A program made the position numbers and the translations under genes. The notes under the pieces are model-generated. The model saw only the letters and a list, made by a program, of their open reading frames with translations, did no database searches and was not told where the DNA came from. From positions 1 to 39,572 of the forward strand of contig NZ_JAUNTJ010000024.1 of NCBI RefSeq assembly GCF_030538755.1: a stretch of DNA of 39,572 nt. Direction: 5' to 3'. Position 1 is the stretch's first letter, and the number at the start of each line of letters is the position of its first letter. The DNA is from Paracoccus sp. (in: a-proteobacteria). GTDB taxonomy: Bacteria; Pseudomonadota; Alphaproteobacteria; Rhodobacterales; Rhodobacteraceae. Of the stretch, positions 26,329 through 34,880 are shown piece by piece.

Positions 26329-27156
26329 TTATGCGAGCCGGTGCCCGGCCTCGTCCACCTCATCCGTCCAGACGGTGAATGACGCCAGTTCGTGCGGGCC
26401 AAAGCTGGACATCAGCGCCACATCCGCCGCGTCACGGCCATGGCCGATCACGATACGCCCGATGCGAAAGGCATTGTTGCGCGGATCAAAGGTCCACCAG
26501 CGGCCCGACAGATAGACCTGCATCCAGGCCGCGAAATCCATCGGATCGGGCGATGGCGGCACGCCGATGTCGCCCAGATGCCCGTTGATATAGCGCGCCG
26601 GAATGTTCAGCGCCCGGCACATCGCAATCGCCAGATGCGCAAAGTCGCGGCAGACCCCTTTGCCCTGCTCCAGCGCGTCATGTGCCGTCCGCGTCGCATC
26701 GGCATCGCCATAGTTAAAGGCGATGTGGCGATGCACCCAGTCCACCACCGCCTGCACCCTGTCCCAGCCGGGCGGCATGGTGCCGAACAGATCCCACGCC
26801 GCCGGGCTGACCAGTTCCACATCGCAATAGCGCGAGGCCATCAGGTAGATCAGCACATCATCGGGCAGCGCCTCGACCGGCATTTCCTGCGCGTCGTGGC
26901 CGACCGGATCGGGCAGGCCGCTGTCGGCGATGATCGCATCCGACCGCAGCGTGAATCGCCCGCCGGGGGCCGTCAATCGCGTGCAGAAATTGCCATACAT
27001 GTCCAGATAGGTGGAAAAGGGCACGCCCGGATCGGTGGAAAACCGTTCGGGACCGCGCAGATCCAGCTTGCGTTCGGGGCGGGCAGACATCTGCGCGATC
27101 AGCGGCAGCGGCCCCTGCGTTTCGATCGCCATCTCATAGCCATAGCGGATCAGCAT
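26329..27156 (-). CDS. Transglutaminase-like family protein
   Basis: A 275-residue protein of the bacterial transglutaminase-like group (COG1305-type). The N-terminal beta domain covers about 1-125. The catalytic core has C169 in GKGVCRDFAHLAIA and the Asp in TFDPRNN (about 224). At the usual catalytic His position the sequence is MDFAAWMQVYL, with Ala where many members have His, so enzyme activity is uncertain. PRNNAFRIGRIVIGHGRDAADVA is a typical ending of this subgroup. No signal peptide. It may act as a protease or amidase on peptides; this is family-level inference. It stands alone between the PepSY-like gene and divergent bdhA. Confidence 0.85.
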   Translation of the reverse strand: MLIRYGYEMAIETQGPLPLIAQMSARPERKLDLRGPERFSTDPGVPFSTYLDMYGNFCTRLTAPGGRFTLRSDAIIADSGLPDPVGHDAQEMPVEALPDDVLIYLMASRYCDVELVSPAAWDLFGTMPPGWDRVQAVVDWVHRHIAFNYGDADATRTAHDALEQGKGVCRDFAHLAIAMCRALNIPARYINGHLGDIGVPPSPDPMDFAAWMQVYLSGRWWTFDPRNNAFRIGRIVIGHGRDAADVALMSSFGPHELASFTVWTDEVDEAGHRLA

Positions 27157-27317
27157 CGGTTAACCTTTACCCGCGGCTTCCCGATCTGCGCTGCCCGCGC
27201 GCCGGATTGTGTGAGCTGTGTGTTTTCCATTAAAAAAGCATCGGGCCAACACGGCAGCGGTTTCAATGGTTGCGAGGCCCCAGGCATCATAGATCAATGA
27301 GACAGCCTTATTTTGCA

Positions 27318-27339
27318 GCGGTTTTGCCTATGAAACCGC
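27318..27339. promoter_or_regulatory. Dyad upstream of bdhA (1)
   Basis: GCGGTTT (27318-27324) and AAACCGC (27333-27339) with an 8-nt spacer, 94 bp before the bdhA start. A candidate operator or leader hairpin. Confidence 0.3.
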
Positions 27340-27389
27340 CAGTTTGCCGGGGCGCGCAGCCCGCTTGTGCCGCTGGCTGATTTCGCCCA

Positions 27390-27405
27390 TGTTGCGGGCG
27401 CAACA
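27390..27405. promoter_or_regulatory. Dyad upstream of bdhA (2)
   Basis: TGTTGC-GGGC-GCAACA, a perfect 6-bp dyad ending 27 bp before the start codon. A candidate operator. The rest of the 276-bp gap to the transglutaminase gene holds AT-rich promoter-like sequence but no gene. Confidence 0.35.
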
Positions 27406-27432
27406 GGCTGTCATCAAATGAAGGACAAGCAG

Positions 27433-28215
27433 ATGTTTCAGAAATTCCTGACCGGCAAGACGGCGGTCATCACCGGATCGAACTCGGGCATCGGGCTGGG
27501 TGTGGCCGAGGAACTGGCCCGCGCAGGCGCCAATGTGGTGCTGAACAGCTTCACCGACCGCGACGAAGATCACGCGTTGGCCGAAAAACTGGCCAAGGAA
27601 CACGGCATCACCGCCCGCTATATCAAGGCCGACATGTCCAAAGGGGACGAGTGCCGGGCGCTGATCGAACAGGCCGGGGCCTGCGATATTCTGGTGAACA
27701 ACGCTGGTATCCAGCACGTCGCGCCGGTGGACGAATTCCCCACCGAAAAATGGGACGCGATCATTGCGATCAACCTGACCTCGGCCTTTCATACCACTGC
27801 CGCCGCGCTGCCGCTGATGCGGGCGGCAGGCTGGGGCCGGGTGCTGAATATCGCCTCGGCGCACGGGCTGACAGCCTCGCCCTATAAATCGGCCTATGTG
27901 GCGGCCAAACATGGCGTCGTCGGACTGACCAAGGTGACGGCACTGGAAACCGCCGAAGAGCCGATCACCGCCAACGCCATCTGCCCCGGCTATGTGCTGA
28001 CCCCGCTGGTCGAAGAGCAAATCCCTGATACCATGAAGAAATACAACATGGACCGGGACGAGGTGGTGCGCAACGTCATGCTGGCCCGCCAGCCCTCGAA
28101 AGAGTTTGCAACAGTGCAGCAGATGGGCGGCACGGCGGTGTTCCTGTGCAGCCCGGCGGCCGATCAGATCACCGGCACCACCATCAGCGTGGACGGCGGC
28201 TGGACCGCACTCTGA
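27433..28215 (+). CDS. bdhA: 3-hydroxybutyrate dehydrogenase
   Basis: A 260-residue short-chain dehydrogenase that oxidises (R)-3-hydroxybutyrate to acetoacetate with NAD, a step in polyhydroxybutyrate use. The nucleotide motif is TGSNSGIGLG (14-23), NNAG follows, and the catalytic residues are S142, Y155 and K159 (IASAHG, YVAAK). The order KTAVITGS, ANVVLNSF, VDEFP and TISVDGGWTAL fits BDH rather than other SDRs. ATG 27433 is preferred over the ATG at 27418 because AAGGA lies eight bases before it. It is monocistronic, and a long inverted repeat follows its stop. Confidence 0.9.
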   Translation: MFQKFLTGKTAVITGSNSGIGLGVAEELARAGANVVLNSFTDRDEDHALAEKLAKEHGITARYIKADMSKGDECRALIEQAGACDILVNNAGIQHVAPVDEFPTEKWDAIIAINLTSAFHTTAAALPLMRAAGWGRVLNIASAHGLTASPYKSAYVAAKHGVVGLTKVTALETAEEPITANAICPGYVLTPLVEEQIPDTMKKYNMDRDEVVRNVMLARQPSKEFATVQQMGGTAVFLCSPAADQITGTTISVDGGWTAL

Positions 28216-28223
28216 CCGGCGTT

Positions 28224-28320
28224 GCGCCCCAAGGTGCGTATTTATCCAAACAGGAAGCCCGCAAGGTTCCGATAACGGCGCGGATGCTTCCTGTTTGTCC
28301 AAATACGCATCTTGGGGGGC
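28224..28320. repeat. Inverted pair of interspersed repeats (copies B and C)
   Basis: Copy B (28231-28258) and copy C (28286-28313) face each other. With flanking C/G runs the arms are 35 nt (28224-28258, 28286-28320) with about five mismatches and a 27-nt spacer. Copy C is identical over 28 nt to copy A at 22495. The structure lies exactly between the stops of convergent bdhA and pncC, where a bidirectional terminator would act. Confidence 0.85.
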
Positions 28321-28331
28321 GGCATTACCGC

Positions 28332-28799
28332 TCAGCGCGTCAGTGCCTCCAGCAGCAGGGCCAGCGCGTGCTGGACTGTTGCGGCACGGACATTGCTGCG
28401 GCCAAGCGGGCCGAAATCGACGGTTTCGGTTTCGGTGCCTTGCGGGGTGGCGATGCCGAAACAGACGCGGCCTTCGGGCTTGTGATCTGACCCGCCCGGC
28501 CCGGCGATGCCGGTGACGGATACTGCGATTCCGGCGGCTGACCGGGCGAGTGCGCCTGCGGCCATTTCAGCGGCGGTTTCTTCGCTGACCGCGCCGTGGG
28601 TGTTCAGTGTGGCGGCGGTGACGCCCAGCATGTCGCGTTTGGCGGCGTTGGAATAGGTGACAAAGCCGCGGTCAAAGGCATCGCTGGACCCCGGAATTTC
28701 GGTCAGCGCCCCGGCGATCAGGCCGCCGGTGCAGCTTTCTGCGGTGGCGATCATCACGTTGCGGGCGCGGGCGGCGGCCAGAACCTGCGCTGCGCTCAC
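28332..28799 (-). CDS. pncC: Nicotinamide-nucleotide amidohydrolase PncC (CinA C-terminal domain)
   Basis: A 155-residue CinA-C domain protein that deamidates NMN to NaMN in NAD recycling. The catalytic region is AESCTGG with nucleophile S22. The other conserved blocks are GFVTYSNAAKRDMLGV, HGAVSEETAAEMA and VSVTGIAGPGGSDHKPEG. It has only the deamidase domain, without the N-terminal MoCF-like part of full CinA. Its start overlaps the pgpA stop (ATGA at 28796-28799), and it is the last gene of the purL-ispDF-pgpA-pncC operon. Confidence 0.94.
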   Translation of the reverse strand: MSAAQVLAAARARNVMIATAESCTGGLIAGALTEIPGSSDAFDRGFVTYSNAAKRDMLGVTAATLNTHGAVSEETAAEMAAGALARSAAGIAVSVTGIAGPGGSDHKPEGRVCFGIATPQGTETETVDFGPLGRSNVRAATVQHALALLLEALTR

Positions 28800-29287
28800 A
28801 TCAGCAATCCGTGGCTGAGAGCGGCGGCGGCCATGGTGGCAAGGCCCGCGAACAGCCCGGCCCAGAGGTCATCCAGCATCACCCCAGCCGCATCGCCGCG
28901 CCGGTCGGCGCGTCCGACCAGCCACGGTTTCCAGATGTCGAACAGGCGGAAAAACAGGAATGCCGCGACCCAGCCAGGATAGGGGAAGCTGTCGGCAGGC
29001 AGGCCCATCAGCCAAAAGCCCACAGAGGGAAAGCACAGCGCCAGCCATTGCCCGGCCACCTCGTCGATGACGATCTCGCGGCGGTCGGGGTCGGCCATGC
29101 CTGCGGTATGGCGGACGACGGCCCAGAACCCAAGCGCGGTCACGGCGGCGGTGGCGATGGCCAGCAGCGGGAAATGCCCGATGCGGTGGATCAGCAGTCC
29201 AAGCGCGACCGCGACCGCCGATCCCCATGTGCCGGGAGCGGGGCGCAACAGGCCGGCGCCGAACCAGATGCAAAGGATGCGTTCCAT
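28796..29287 (-). CDS. pgpA: Phosphatidylglycerophosphatase A
   Basis: A 163-residue inner-membrane phosphatase that turns phosphatidylglycerophosphate into phosphatidylglycerol. The conserved PAPGTWGS near the N-terminus, VIDEVAGQW and FFRLFDIWKPW are all present. About four hydrophobic segments (e.g. FPLLAIATAAVTALGFWAVV, AGLFAGLATMAAAALS) match the family. The length is normal. It begins one base from the ispDF stop and ends in an ATGA overlap with pncC. Confidence 0.94.
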   Translation of the reverse strand: MERILCIWFGAGLLRPAPGTWGSAVAVALGLLIHRIGHFPLLAIATAAVTALGFWAVVRHTAGMADPDRREIVIDEVAGQWLALCFPSVGFWLMGLPADSFPYPGWVAAFLFFRLFDIWKPWLVGRADRRGDAAGVMLDDLWAGLFAGLATMAAAALSHGLLM

Positions 29288-29288
29288 C

Positions 29289-30431
29289 TTAATCCTTTAT
29301 CAGTGTGGCAGTGGCGATAGCGGCGATCCCCTCGCCCCGTCCGGTAAAGCCCAGACGTTCCGAGGTGGTGGCCTTGACGCTGATGCGGTCGGGGGCAATG
29401 CCTGTGATCTCGGCCAAGCGGGCCATCATTGCGGGGGCGTGCGGGGTGATCTTGGGCTGTTCGCAGATCAGGGTCACATCGGCATTGCCGATACGGAACC
29501 CCATGTCGCGTGCCAGATTGGCGGCGTGGCGCAGAAAGATGGCGCTGTCGGCACCTTTCCACTGTGGATCGCTGGGGGGGAAGTGGCGGCCGATGTCGCC
29601 CTGCGCCAATGCGCCATAGATCGCATCTGTCAGCGCGTGCATTCCGACATCGGCATCCGAATGGCCGACAAGGCCCTGATTATGCGCTATTTTCACGCCG
29701 CACAGCCAGACGTGATCGCCCGGACCAAGCGCGTGAACGTCGAAACCGTTGCCAAGGCGAACATCCATTGCGGCCCCCAGAATGCGTTCGGCCCGCGCGA
29801 AATCGGCGGGGTAGGTGATCTTCAGGTTGTCTTCGGACCCCGGCGTGATGGTGACGGGAATCCCCGCGCGCAGGGCCAGTTCTACATCGTCGGCGGCGGT
29901 GCCTGCGTCGGCGTAGTGATTGCGTATTTGGGCAAACAGGAAACCCTGCGGCGTTTGTGCCCGGAACAGGCCGTCGCGCGGGGTGGGTTCGCTGACTTGG
30001 CCGTTCATGCCGCGCCACAGGGCATCGGTGACGGGCAGGGCCGGGGCGGCGGCGGGGGCACCGGATTGCAGCGCCTTAATCACGCCATGGATGACGTGAT
30101 CGGGCACCAAGGGGCGCGCGCCGTCGTGGATCAGCACATGGGTTGTGGCATCGCCCAATGTTTCCAAGGCGTTGGCGATGCTGGCCGTGCGCGTGTCTGC
30201 GCCTGCGACGATGATGCAGCGCCCGCCAAAGGTCTCGATGGCGCGCGGCATATCGTCGGGGTGGACGGTCAGGATGACCGTTTCAAACCCGGCAAAGGCG
30301 TCCAGCGTATGCGCCAGCACCGTTCGCCCTGCCAACATCTGCCATTGTTTCGGCAGATCGCCCCCCGCGCGGGTGCCGCGCCCGGCGGCGGTGATGATGG
30401 CGGCATAGCCGGGGGGCGCGGTGATCGTCAT
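29289..30431 (-). CDS. ispDF: Bifunctional IspD/IspF (MEP pathway)
   Basis: A 380-residue fusion of 2-C-methyl-D-erythritol 4-phosphate cytidylyltransferase (about 1-222) and 2-C-methyl-D-erythritol 2,4-cyclodiphosphate synthase (about 224-380), two non-consecutive steps of isoprenoid synthesis fused in many alphaproteobacteria. The IspD motifs are [24 protein letters not shown] and RAQTPQGF. The IspF motifs are GNGFDVHAL (zinc Asp and His) and [16 protein letters not shown]. Bases 29921-29944 match the interspersed repeat at 22/24 positions and encode GFLFAQIR right after TPQ. The gene overlaps purL upstream by four bases. Confidence 0.96.
   Translation of the reverse strand: MTITAPPGYAAIITAAGRGTRAGGDLPKQWQMLAGRTVLAHTLDAFAGFETVILTVHPDDMPRAIETFGGRCIIVAGADTRTASIANALETLGDATTHVLIHDGARPLVPDHVIHGVIKALQSGAPAAAPALPVTDALWRGMNGQVSEPTPRDGLFRAQTPQGFLFAQIRNHYADAGTAADDVELALRAGIPVTITPGSEDNLKITYPADFARAERILGAAMDVRLGNGFDVHALGPGDHVWLCGVKIAHNQGLVGHSDADVGMHALTDAIYGALAQGDIGRHFPPSDPQWKGADSAIFLRHAANLARDMGFRIGNADVTLICEQPKITPHAPAMMARLAEITGIAPDRISVKATTSERLGFTGRGEGIAAIATATLIKD
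29921..29944 (-). repeat. Interspersed repeat-like segment inside ispDF
   Basis: On the minus strand it reads GTTTCCTGTTTGCCC then AAATACGCA, differing from copy A at 2 of 24 positions. It is in frame and codes for part of the IspD domain just after QTPQG. A chance match at this level is unlikely in 40 kb. Confidence 0.55.
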
Positions 30432-32608
30432 GCGTGGTCGGGCGTATCGCCGTGGATCGCGTTAGCAAAGGCGCTGCGGTAGAGCGCCGACAGATCGGCC
30501 AGATCGCCCGCATCCTCGCCCATTTGCACCGCCATGCCGCCGAATTGCCCGACCTGAGCCGCCGGGATGCCTGCGGCCTGTGCTGCATCCAGAAGGGCCG
30601 CGGCCCCCGGACCATCGGCGGCGATCAGATAGCGCGCCTGATCTTCGCCGAACAGTTCCGCGATATTGTCGCTGCTCAGGCGGAGACCGATGCCGGCGGC
30701 TTCGGCCATTTCGAAGGCGGCCAGCGCAAGGCCGCCGTCCGACAGGTCGGTGGCGGCGCGGATATGGCTGCGGTTCGCGCGGATGAATTCGCCATGGGCG
30801 CGTTCTGCGCTCAGATCGACGGGCGGCGCGTCGCCGGTTTCCACGCCAAAGGCTTCGGCGGCCAGTGCCGATTGGCCCAGATGGCTGCCCGGTGCGCCGA
30901 TCAGGATGGCCACATCGCCGTCTTGCGGCTGGCCTGCGATCAGGTCGTCCAGTTTTTCGATCAACCCGACCGCGCCGATGGTGGGGGTTGGCAGGATGCC
31001 GGTGCCGTCGGTTTCGTTATACAGCGACACGTTGCCCGACACGATGGGGAAATCCAGCGCCCGGCATGCCTCGCCGATGCCTTTGATGGCACCGACGAAC
31101 TGGCCCATGATTTCCGGCTTTTCTGGGTTGCCAAAGTTCAGGTTGTCGGTGGTCGCCAAGGGGGTTGCGCCCACGGCGCAGAGGTTGCGGAATGCCTCGG
31201 CCACGGCCTGTTTGCCGCCCTGATACGGGTTTGCCTTGACATAACGCGGGGTTACGTCGCTGGTGAAGGCCAGTGCCTTGTCGGTGCCATGCACCCGCAC
31301 CACGCCCGCGCCCATGCCGGGGCGGCGGATGGTGTCGGCGCCCACCTGCGTGTCGTATTGTTCCCAGACCCAGTGTTTGCTGGCGTAATTGGGCGAACCG
31401 ATCAGCGCGCGCAGGGCGGCGATGGGGGTGATCGCGGGCAGGGCGTCCAGCGGCGCGGCAGGCGGCGTTTCGACCCATGGCCGGTCATATTCCGGCGCCG
31501 AGGAGGACAGTTTCGACAGCGGCAGATCGGCCATCACCTCGTTTCCGTGCAGGATCAGGAAGCGATCCTCGGCGATGGTTTCGCCCACGATGGCGAAATC
31601 GAGATCCCATTTCTGGAAAATTGCCCGCGCTTCGGCCTCGCGCTCGGGCTTCAGGACCATCAGCATCCGTTCCTGCGATTCCGACAGCATCATTTCATAG
31701 GCGGTCATGTTGGTTTCGCGCTGCGGCACATGGTCAAGGTTCAACTGGATGCCCAGGCCGCCCTTGTCGCCCATTTCTACCGCCGAACAGGTCAGCCCCG
31801 CCGCGCCCATATCCTGAATCGAGATCACGGAATCGGTCGCCATCAGTTCCAGGCAGGCTTCCAGCAGGCATTTTTCGGTGAAGGGGTCGCCGACCTGCAC
31901 GGTGGGGCGCTTTTCCTCGATCGTGTCGTCGAATTCGGCGCTGGCCATGGTCGCGCCGCCGACGCCATCGCGGCCGGTTTTTGCGCCCAGATAGACCACC
32001 GGCATCCCCACGCCGGATGCCGCCGAATAGAAAATCTTGTCCGCATCGGCCAGCCCCGCCGCAAAGGCGTTGACCAGACAGTTGCCGTCATAGGCGCGGT
32101 GGAACCGCACCTCGCCGCCGAGGTTGGGCACGCCGAAGGCGTTGCCATAGGCGCCGATACCCTCGACCACGCCCTTGACCAGATGCGGGGTTTTCGGGTG
32201 TTCGGGGCGGCCAAATGACAGCGCGTCCATGGCGGCAATCGGGCGCGCGCCCATGGTGAACACGTCGCGCAGGATGCCGCCGACGCCGGTGGCCGCGCCC
32301 TGATGCGGTTCGATATAGGACGGGTGGTTGTGGCTTTCCATCTTGAAGACCACGGCCTGCCCGTCGCCGATGTCCACCACGCCCGCGTTTTCGCCGGGGC
32401 CGCAGATCACCTGCGGGCCGGTGGTGTGCAGCGTCCGCAGCCATTTCTTGGACGATTTATAGGAGCAGTGTTCGTTCCACATCGCGCTGAAGATGCCCAG
32501 TTCGGTGAACGTGGGTTCGCGCCCGATGATGTCGAGGATCCGTTGATATTCGTCAGGCTTCAGCCCGTGCGATGCGATGAGTTCGGGGGTGATGGCCGGT
32601 TCCTGCAT
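30428..32608 (-). CDS. purL: Phosphoribosylformylglycinamidine synthase subunit PurL
   Basis: A 726-residue PurL of the short type that works with separate PurQ and PurS, making FGAM from FGAR and ATP in purine synthesis. Family blocks include [24 protein letters not shown], the [16 protein letters not shown] segment, [11 protein letters not shown] and, in the second half, [11 protein letters not shown] chose ATG 32608 ([11 protein letters not shown]) because the usual N-terminus begins there; the frame is open 63 bp further but not family-like. The stop overlaps ispDF by four bases, an unusual partner for a purine gene; purS and purQ are not in the window. Confidence 0.96.
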   Translation of the reverse strand: MQEPAITPELIASHGLKPDEYQRILDIIGREPTFTELGIFSAMWNEHCSYKSSKKWLRTLHTTGPQVICGPGENAGVVDIGDGQAVVFKMESHNHPSYIEPHQGAATGVGGILRDVFTMGARPIAAMDALSFGRPEHPKTPHLVKGVVEGIGAYGNAFGVPNLGGEVRFHRAYDGNCLVNAFAAGLADADKIFYSAASGVGMPVVYLGAKTGRDGVGGATMASAEFDDTIEEKRPTVQVGDPFTEKCLLEACLELMATDSVISIQDMGAAGLTCSAVEMGDKGGLGIQLNLDHVPQRETNMTAYEMMLSESQERMLMVLKPEREAEARAIFQKWDLDFAIVGETIAEDRFLILHGNEVMADLPLSKLSSSAPEYDRPWVETPPAAPLDALPAITPIAALRALIGSPNYASKHWVWEQYDTQVGADTIRRPGMGAGVVRVHGTDKALAFTSDVTPRYVKANPYQGGKQAVAEAFRNLCAVGATPLATTDNLNFGNPEKPEIMGQFVGAIKGIGEACRALDFPIVSGNVSLYNETDGTGILPTPTIGAVGLIEKLDDLIAGQPQDGDVAILIGAPGSHLGQSALAAEAFGVETGDAPPVDLSAERAHGEFIRANRSHIRAATDLSDGGLALAAFEMAEAAGIGLRLSSDNIAELFGEDQARYLIAADGPGAAALLDAAQAAGIPAAQVGQFGGMAVQMGEDAGDLADLSALYRSAFANAIHGDTPDHA

Positions 32609-32652
32609 CTTAGCTAGCGCCCTGCGTTGGAAATATCCTCTGCTTTTAGGGT

Positions 32653-32691
32653 GCAGCGCGGCGGGGTGCAAGGAAGGCCCGCCGCGCCTGC
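32653..32691 (-). terminator. GC-rich hairpin before purL
   Basis: The stem GCAGCGCGGCGGG (32653-32665) pairs with CCCGCCGCGCCTGC (32678-32691) with one bulge. It lies between the stop of the exported two-module protein and the purL start on the minus strand. There is no T-run; it could be a terminator or a purL leader structure. Confidence 0.45.
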
Positions 32692-32693
32692 GT

Positions 32694-33644
32694 TTAGTTC
32701 CTGTCCAGTCGCAGCCGCGCCACGAAATCGCCCGCGCCGCTGCCGGTGCGGGTGATGCGCACGGTTTGCGCGCCGTCTTGCGGCAGGGGCAGCGGCTGAT
32801 CCGAGGTCAGCGTGGCTTGCGTCGGCGCGGTCAGTTGCACCCGAAAGCCATCGGCGCGCGGCATCACCAGGGTCAGCGTCTGGCCGGGGGATGATGTGAT
32901 CGTATAATCGCAATGCCCGCCGCTGGCGATGCGGCCCGATATGGCGATGGCGTCGCGATCCAGCGGCTCGGCCGGGGTGCAGGTGGTTGTGCCGCTGGCA
33001 GGGGCGGTTTGTGCGGTTGCCGCGGGGGCAGGGGGGGCTGGTGTGCTGGCCGGAGGCGTGGCGGGCGCGGGCGCAGACGCCGGGCGTGGCTGCGGGCGCG
33101 TGCCTGCGACGGCGGTGGGTGCGGGGCGTGTGGCCGGTGCGGTGGCGGCGGCGCTGTCCGGGGCGGCGGGGCGCGTGGCGGGGGCCGGCTCGGCCGGGGT
33201 GATGGGCGGCGTTACCGTGCGCCCGGCGGGCCGGGCCTGCGGGCGCGTGGTTGCTGTCGCGGGCGTGGCCGCGCCGGTGATCCGGAACTCAACCGTGAAC
33301 TGTGGGGCCTGCCCCATCGAGGCATTGTCGGGGTTTTGCGACAGGCGCACCGTATATTCGCCGCTCTGCGGCAATTCCCACGGCTGACCTGCCAGATCGT
33401 GTTGCACCGGCGCGATCACCCGCGCCGCCACCCGGCCCTGAGAATTGATGCTGGCCGATAGCCTTTGCCCGGCCTGACCGCTCAACTGAAAGTCGCAGGC
33501 CGAGGCGCCCACGATCCGGCCCCCCACCAGCGCGCTGTTCTGCCCTTGCGCAAAAGTCACCGGCCCGCCGCAGCCCGATTGTGCAAACGCCGCCCCGCCC
33601 CAGATCAAACCTGCCGTTGTGGCAAGCATCAGCCGCATCATCAT
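32694..33644 (-). CDS. Exported protein with two PPC-like modules and a Pro/Ala/Thr linker
   Basis: A 316-residue protein with a signal peptide ([22 protein letters not shown]). Residues about 25-130 and 230-316 are beta-rich modules that look alike: [19 protein letters not shown] with [13 protein letters not shown], and [20 protein letters not shown] with [13 protein letters not shown]. This pattern resembles bacterial pre-peptidase C-terminal (PPC) domains. Both modules carry a Cys pair. They are separated by about 90 residues of Pro/Ala/Thr repeats ([20 protein letters not shown]), probably an extended wall-spanning linker. The function is unknown; envelope or carbohydrate binding is a guess. 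Three ATGs in a row make the exact start uncertain by two residues. Confidence 0.75.
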   Translation of the reverse strand: MMMRLMLATTAGLIWGGAAFAQSGCGGPVTFAQGQNSALVGGRIVGASACDFQLSGQAGQRLSASINSQGRVAARVIAPVQHDLAGQPWELPQSGEYTVRLSQNPDNASMGQAPQFTVEFRITGAATPATATTRPQARPAGRTVTPPITPAEPAPATRPAAPDSAAATAPATRPAPTAVAGTRPQPRPASAPAPATPPASTPAPPAPAATAQTAPASGTTTCTPAEPLDRDAIAISGRIASGGHCDYTITSSPGQTLTLVMPRADGFRVQLTAPTQATLTSDQPLPLPQDGAQTVRITRTGSGAGDFVARLRLDRN

Positions 33645-33731
33645 TTTTGCCTCATTCGTTTTTTCTTGGCGACAGTTTGGCATCTGCGCTGCACAGCGGA
33701 AAGGCACCTTGGCGTGATCGCCCGGCAGATG

Positions 33732-33757
33732 AAAAAAAGCCGGGCACAAGGCCCGGC
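33732..33757 (-). terminator. Intrinsic terminator, minus strand
   Basis: On the minus strand GCCGGGC-CTTGT-GCCCGGC is followed by seven T. It is 200 bp beyond the LysR stop, far for a simple LysR terminator, and may end a separate small transcript. Confidence 0.85.
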
Positions 33758-33856
33758 CATAGTCCAACAGGGAGGTTGAAGGCGATATGCGGTTGCGCAA
33801 TCATCACCCTCTTGGCGGATGTATGGGCAGCAGGGCCGTGGATCAAGAAATTTCCT

Positions 33857-33870
33857 GCTGCGATTGCAGC
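33857..33870. promoter_or_regulatory. CTGC-N4-GCAG dyad
   Basis: GCTGC-GATT-GCAGC, a perfect dyad. It fits the CTGC-N3/4-GCAG pattern I recall for Paracoccus PhaR, the polyhydroxyalkanoate-responsive repressor. An 8-base pattern occurs by chance in 40 kb, so this is only a candidate. Confidence 0.3.
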
Positions 33871-33959
33871 ATAGCACCTATGACGTTGCCGAATGGCTAC
33901 ACGCGTTGGTTGTGATCCTGGGCGGCTGCCCTGCATTGCACAAATAAAAACCAATCGGT

Positions 33960-34880
33960 TCAATCGACTGTTTCGCGGATCGCGTCCGATTCGACCTGCT
34001 TGCGGCGATAGGTCTGAATTTCCTCCAGCACGAAATCGCGAAAGGCGGTAACGCGCCGGGACTGACGCAATTCTTCCGGGAATGCCAGAAATACCGGCAC
34101 CTCGACCGATTCGATGTCGGGCAAGACCCGGATCAGGTCGGGGAAATCGGCGGTCAGATAGTCGGGCAGCACCCCGATGCCGACCCCGGCCAGAACCGCC
34201 TGCAAGACGCCGAAATAGTTGTTCACCATCAGCGTCGAACTGACGTTATGCGACAGCAGCATATGCGACAGCACCGCCCCGGCAGAGACTTGCGGCGTCG
34301 AAGGTTGCTGGCAGATCAGACGGTGCGGCGACAGATCCTCGACCCGGTCGGGCACCCCGGCGGCATCCAGATAGGCGCGGGTGGCGAACAATTGCATACG
34401 GATGTTCAGCAGGCGGCGGCGCACCAGATCGGATTGCTGCGGCTCTTTCATGCGGATGGCGACGTCTGCTTCGCGCATGGGCAGGTCCAGCACCCGCTCT
34501 TCCAGCAGCAGGTCGATTTTCAGGTCGGGATAGCGCGAATACAGTTTCGACAGGCGCGGCACCAGCCACAGCGTGCCGAACCCGACCGTCGTCGTGACCT
34601 TCAATTCGCCAAAAACGTGTTCCTCACTGTCCCTGATTCGCGCAGAGGTTGTTTCCAGCTTGCGCGCCATCGACGAGGTGGCGTCGAACAGCAGCTCGCC
34701 CTGTTCGGTCAGAATCAGGCCGCGGGCGTGGCGGTGGAACAGCGTGGTGCCCAGGGATTCCTCCAGCGCGCGGATCTGGCGGCTGACGGCGGATTGCGAC
34801 AGATGCAGAACATCGCCCGCGTGGGTCAGGCTGCCAGCATCCGCAACAGCATGAAAAATCCGTAACTTGTCCCAATCCAT
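33960..34880 (-). CDS. LysR-family transcriptional regulator
   Basis: A 306-residue LysR regulator. The N-terminal winged HTH (MDWDKLRIFHAVADAGSLTH, then LHLSQSAVSRQIRALEESLG) covers residues 1-60, a linker helix follows, and the effector-binding domain spans about 90-295. The start at 34880 (MDWDKL) is the usual one for this subgroup; the frame is open 30 bp further but not family-like. It is divergent from the indolepyruvate oxidoreductase gene across 161 bp, so the natural expectation is that it controls that gene and itself. The inducer is unknown. Confidence 0.93.
   Translation of the reverse strand: MDWDKLRIFHAVADAGSLTHAGDVLHLSQSAVSRQIRALEESLGTTLFHRHARGLILTEQGELLFDATSSMARKLETTSARIRDSEEHVFGELKVTTTVGFGTLWLVPRLSKLYSRYPDLKIDLLLEERVLDLPMREADVAIRMKEPQQSDLVRRRLLNIRMQLFATRAYLDAAGVPDRVEDLSPHRLICQQPSTPQVSAGAVLSHMLLSHNVSSTLMVNNYFGVLQAVLAGVGIGVLPDYLTADFPDLIRVLPDIESVEVPVFLAFPEELRQSRRVTAFRDFVLEEIQTYRRKQVESDAIRETVD

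Larger units (their letters stand above)
33732..33870 (-). ncRNA. Candidate small RNA
   Basis: A possible transcript of about 130 nt. A TATGCT -10-like hexamer (minus strand, about 33866-33871) overlaps a dyad and points toward the terminator at 33732-33757. The body contains a CCTCCCTG stretch that could pair with ribosome-binding sites. No clear -35 is seen, so it may just be the LysR 3' UTR. Confidence 0.3.
33645..33959. other. Intergenic region left of the LysR gene
   Basis: These 315 bp hold a strong minus-strand terminator (33732-33757), a CTGC-N4-GCAG dyad (33857-33870) and a possible short transcript between them. Small open frames here are not convincing genes. Confidence 0.5.

Noticed and set aside
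33581-33963. Small open frames in the gap left of the LysR gene
   Set aside because: They run through a strong terminator hairpin and lack ribosome-binding sites or family features.
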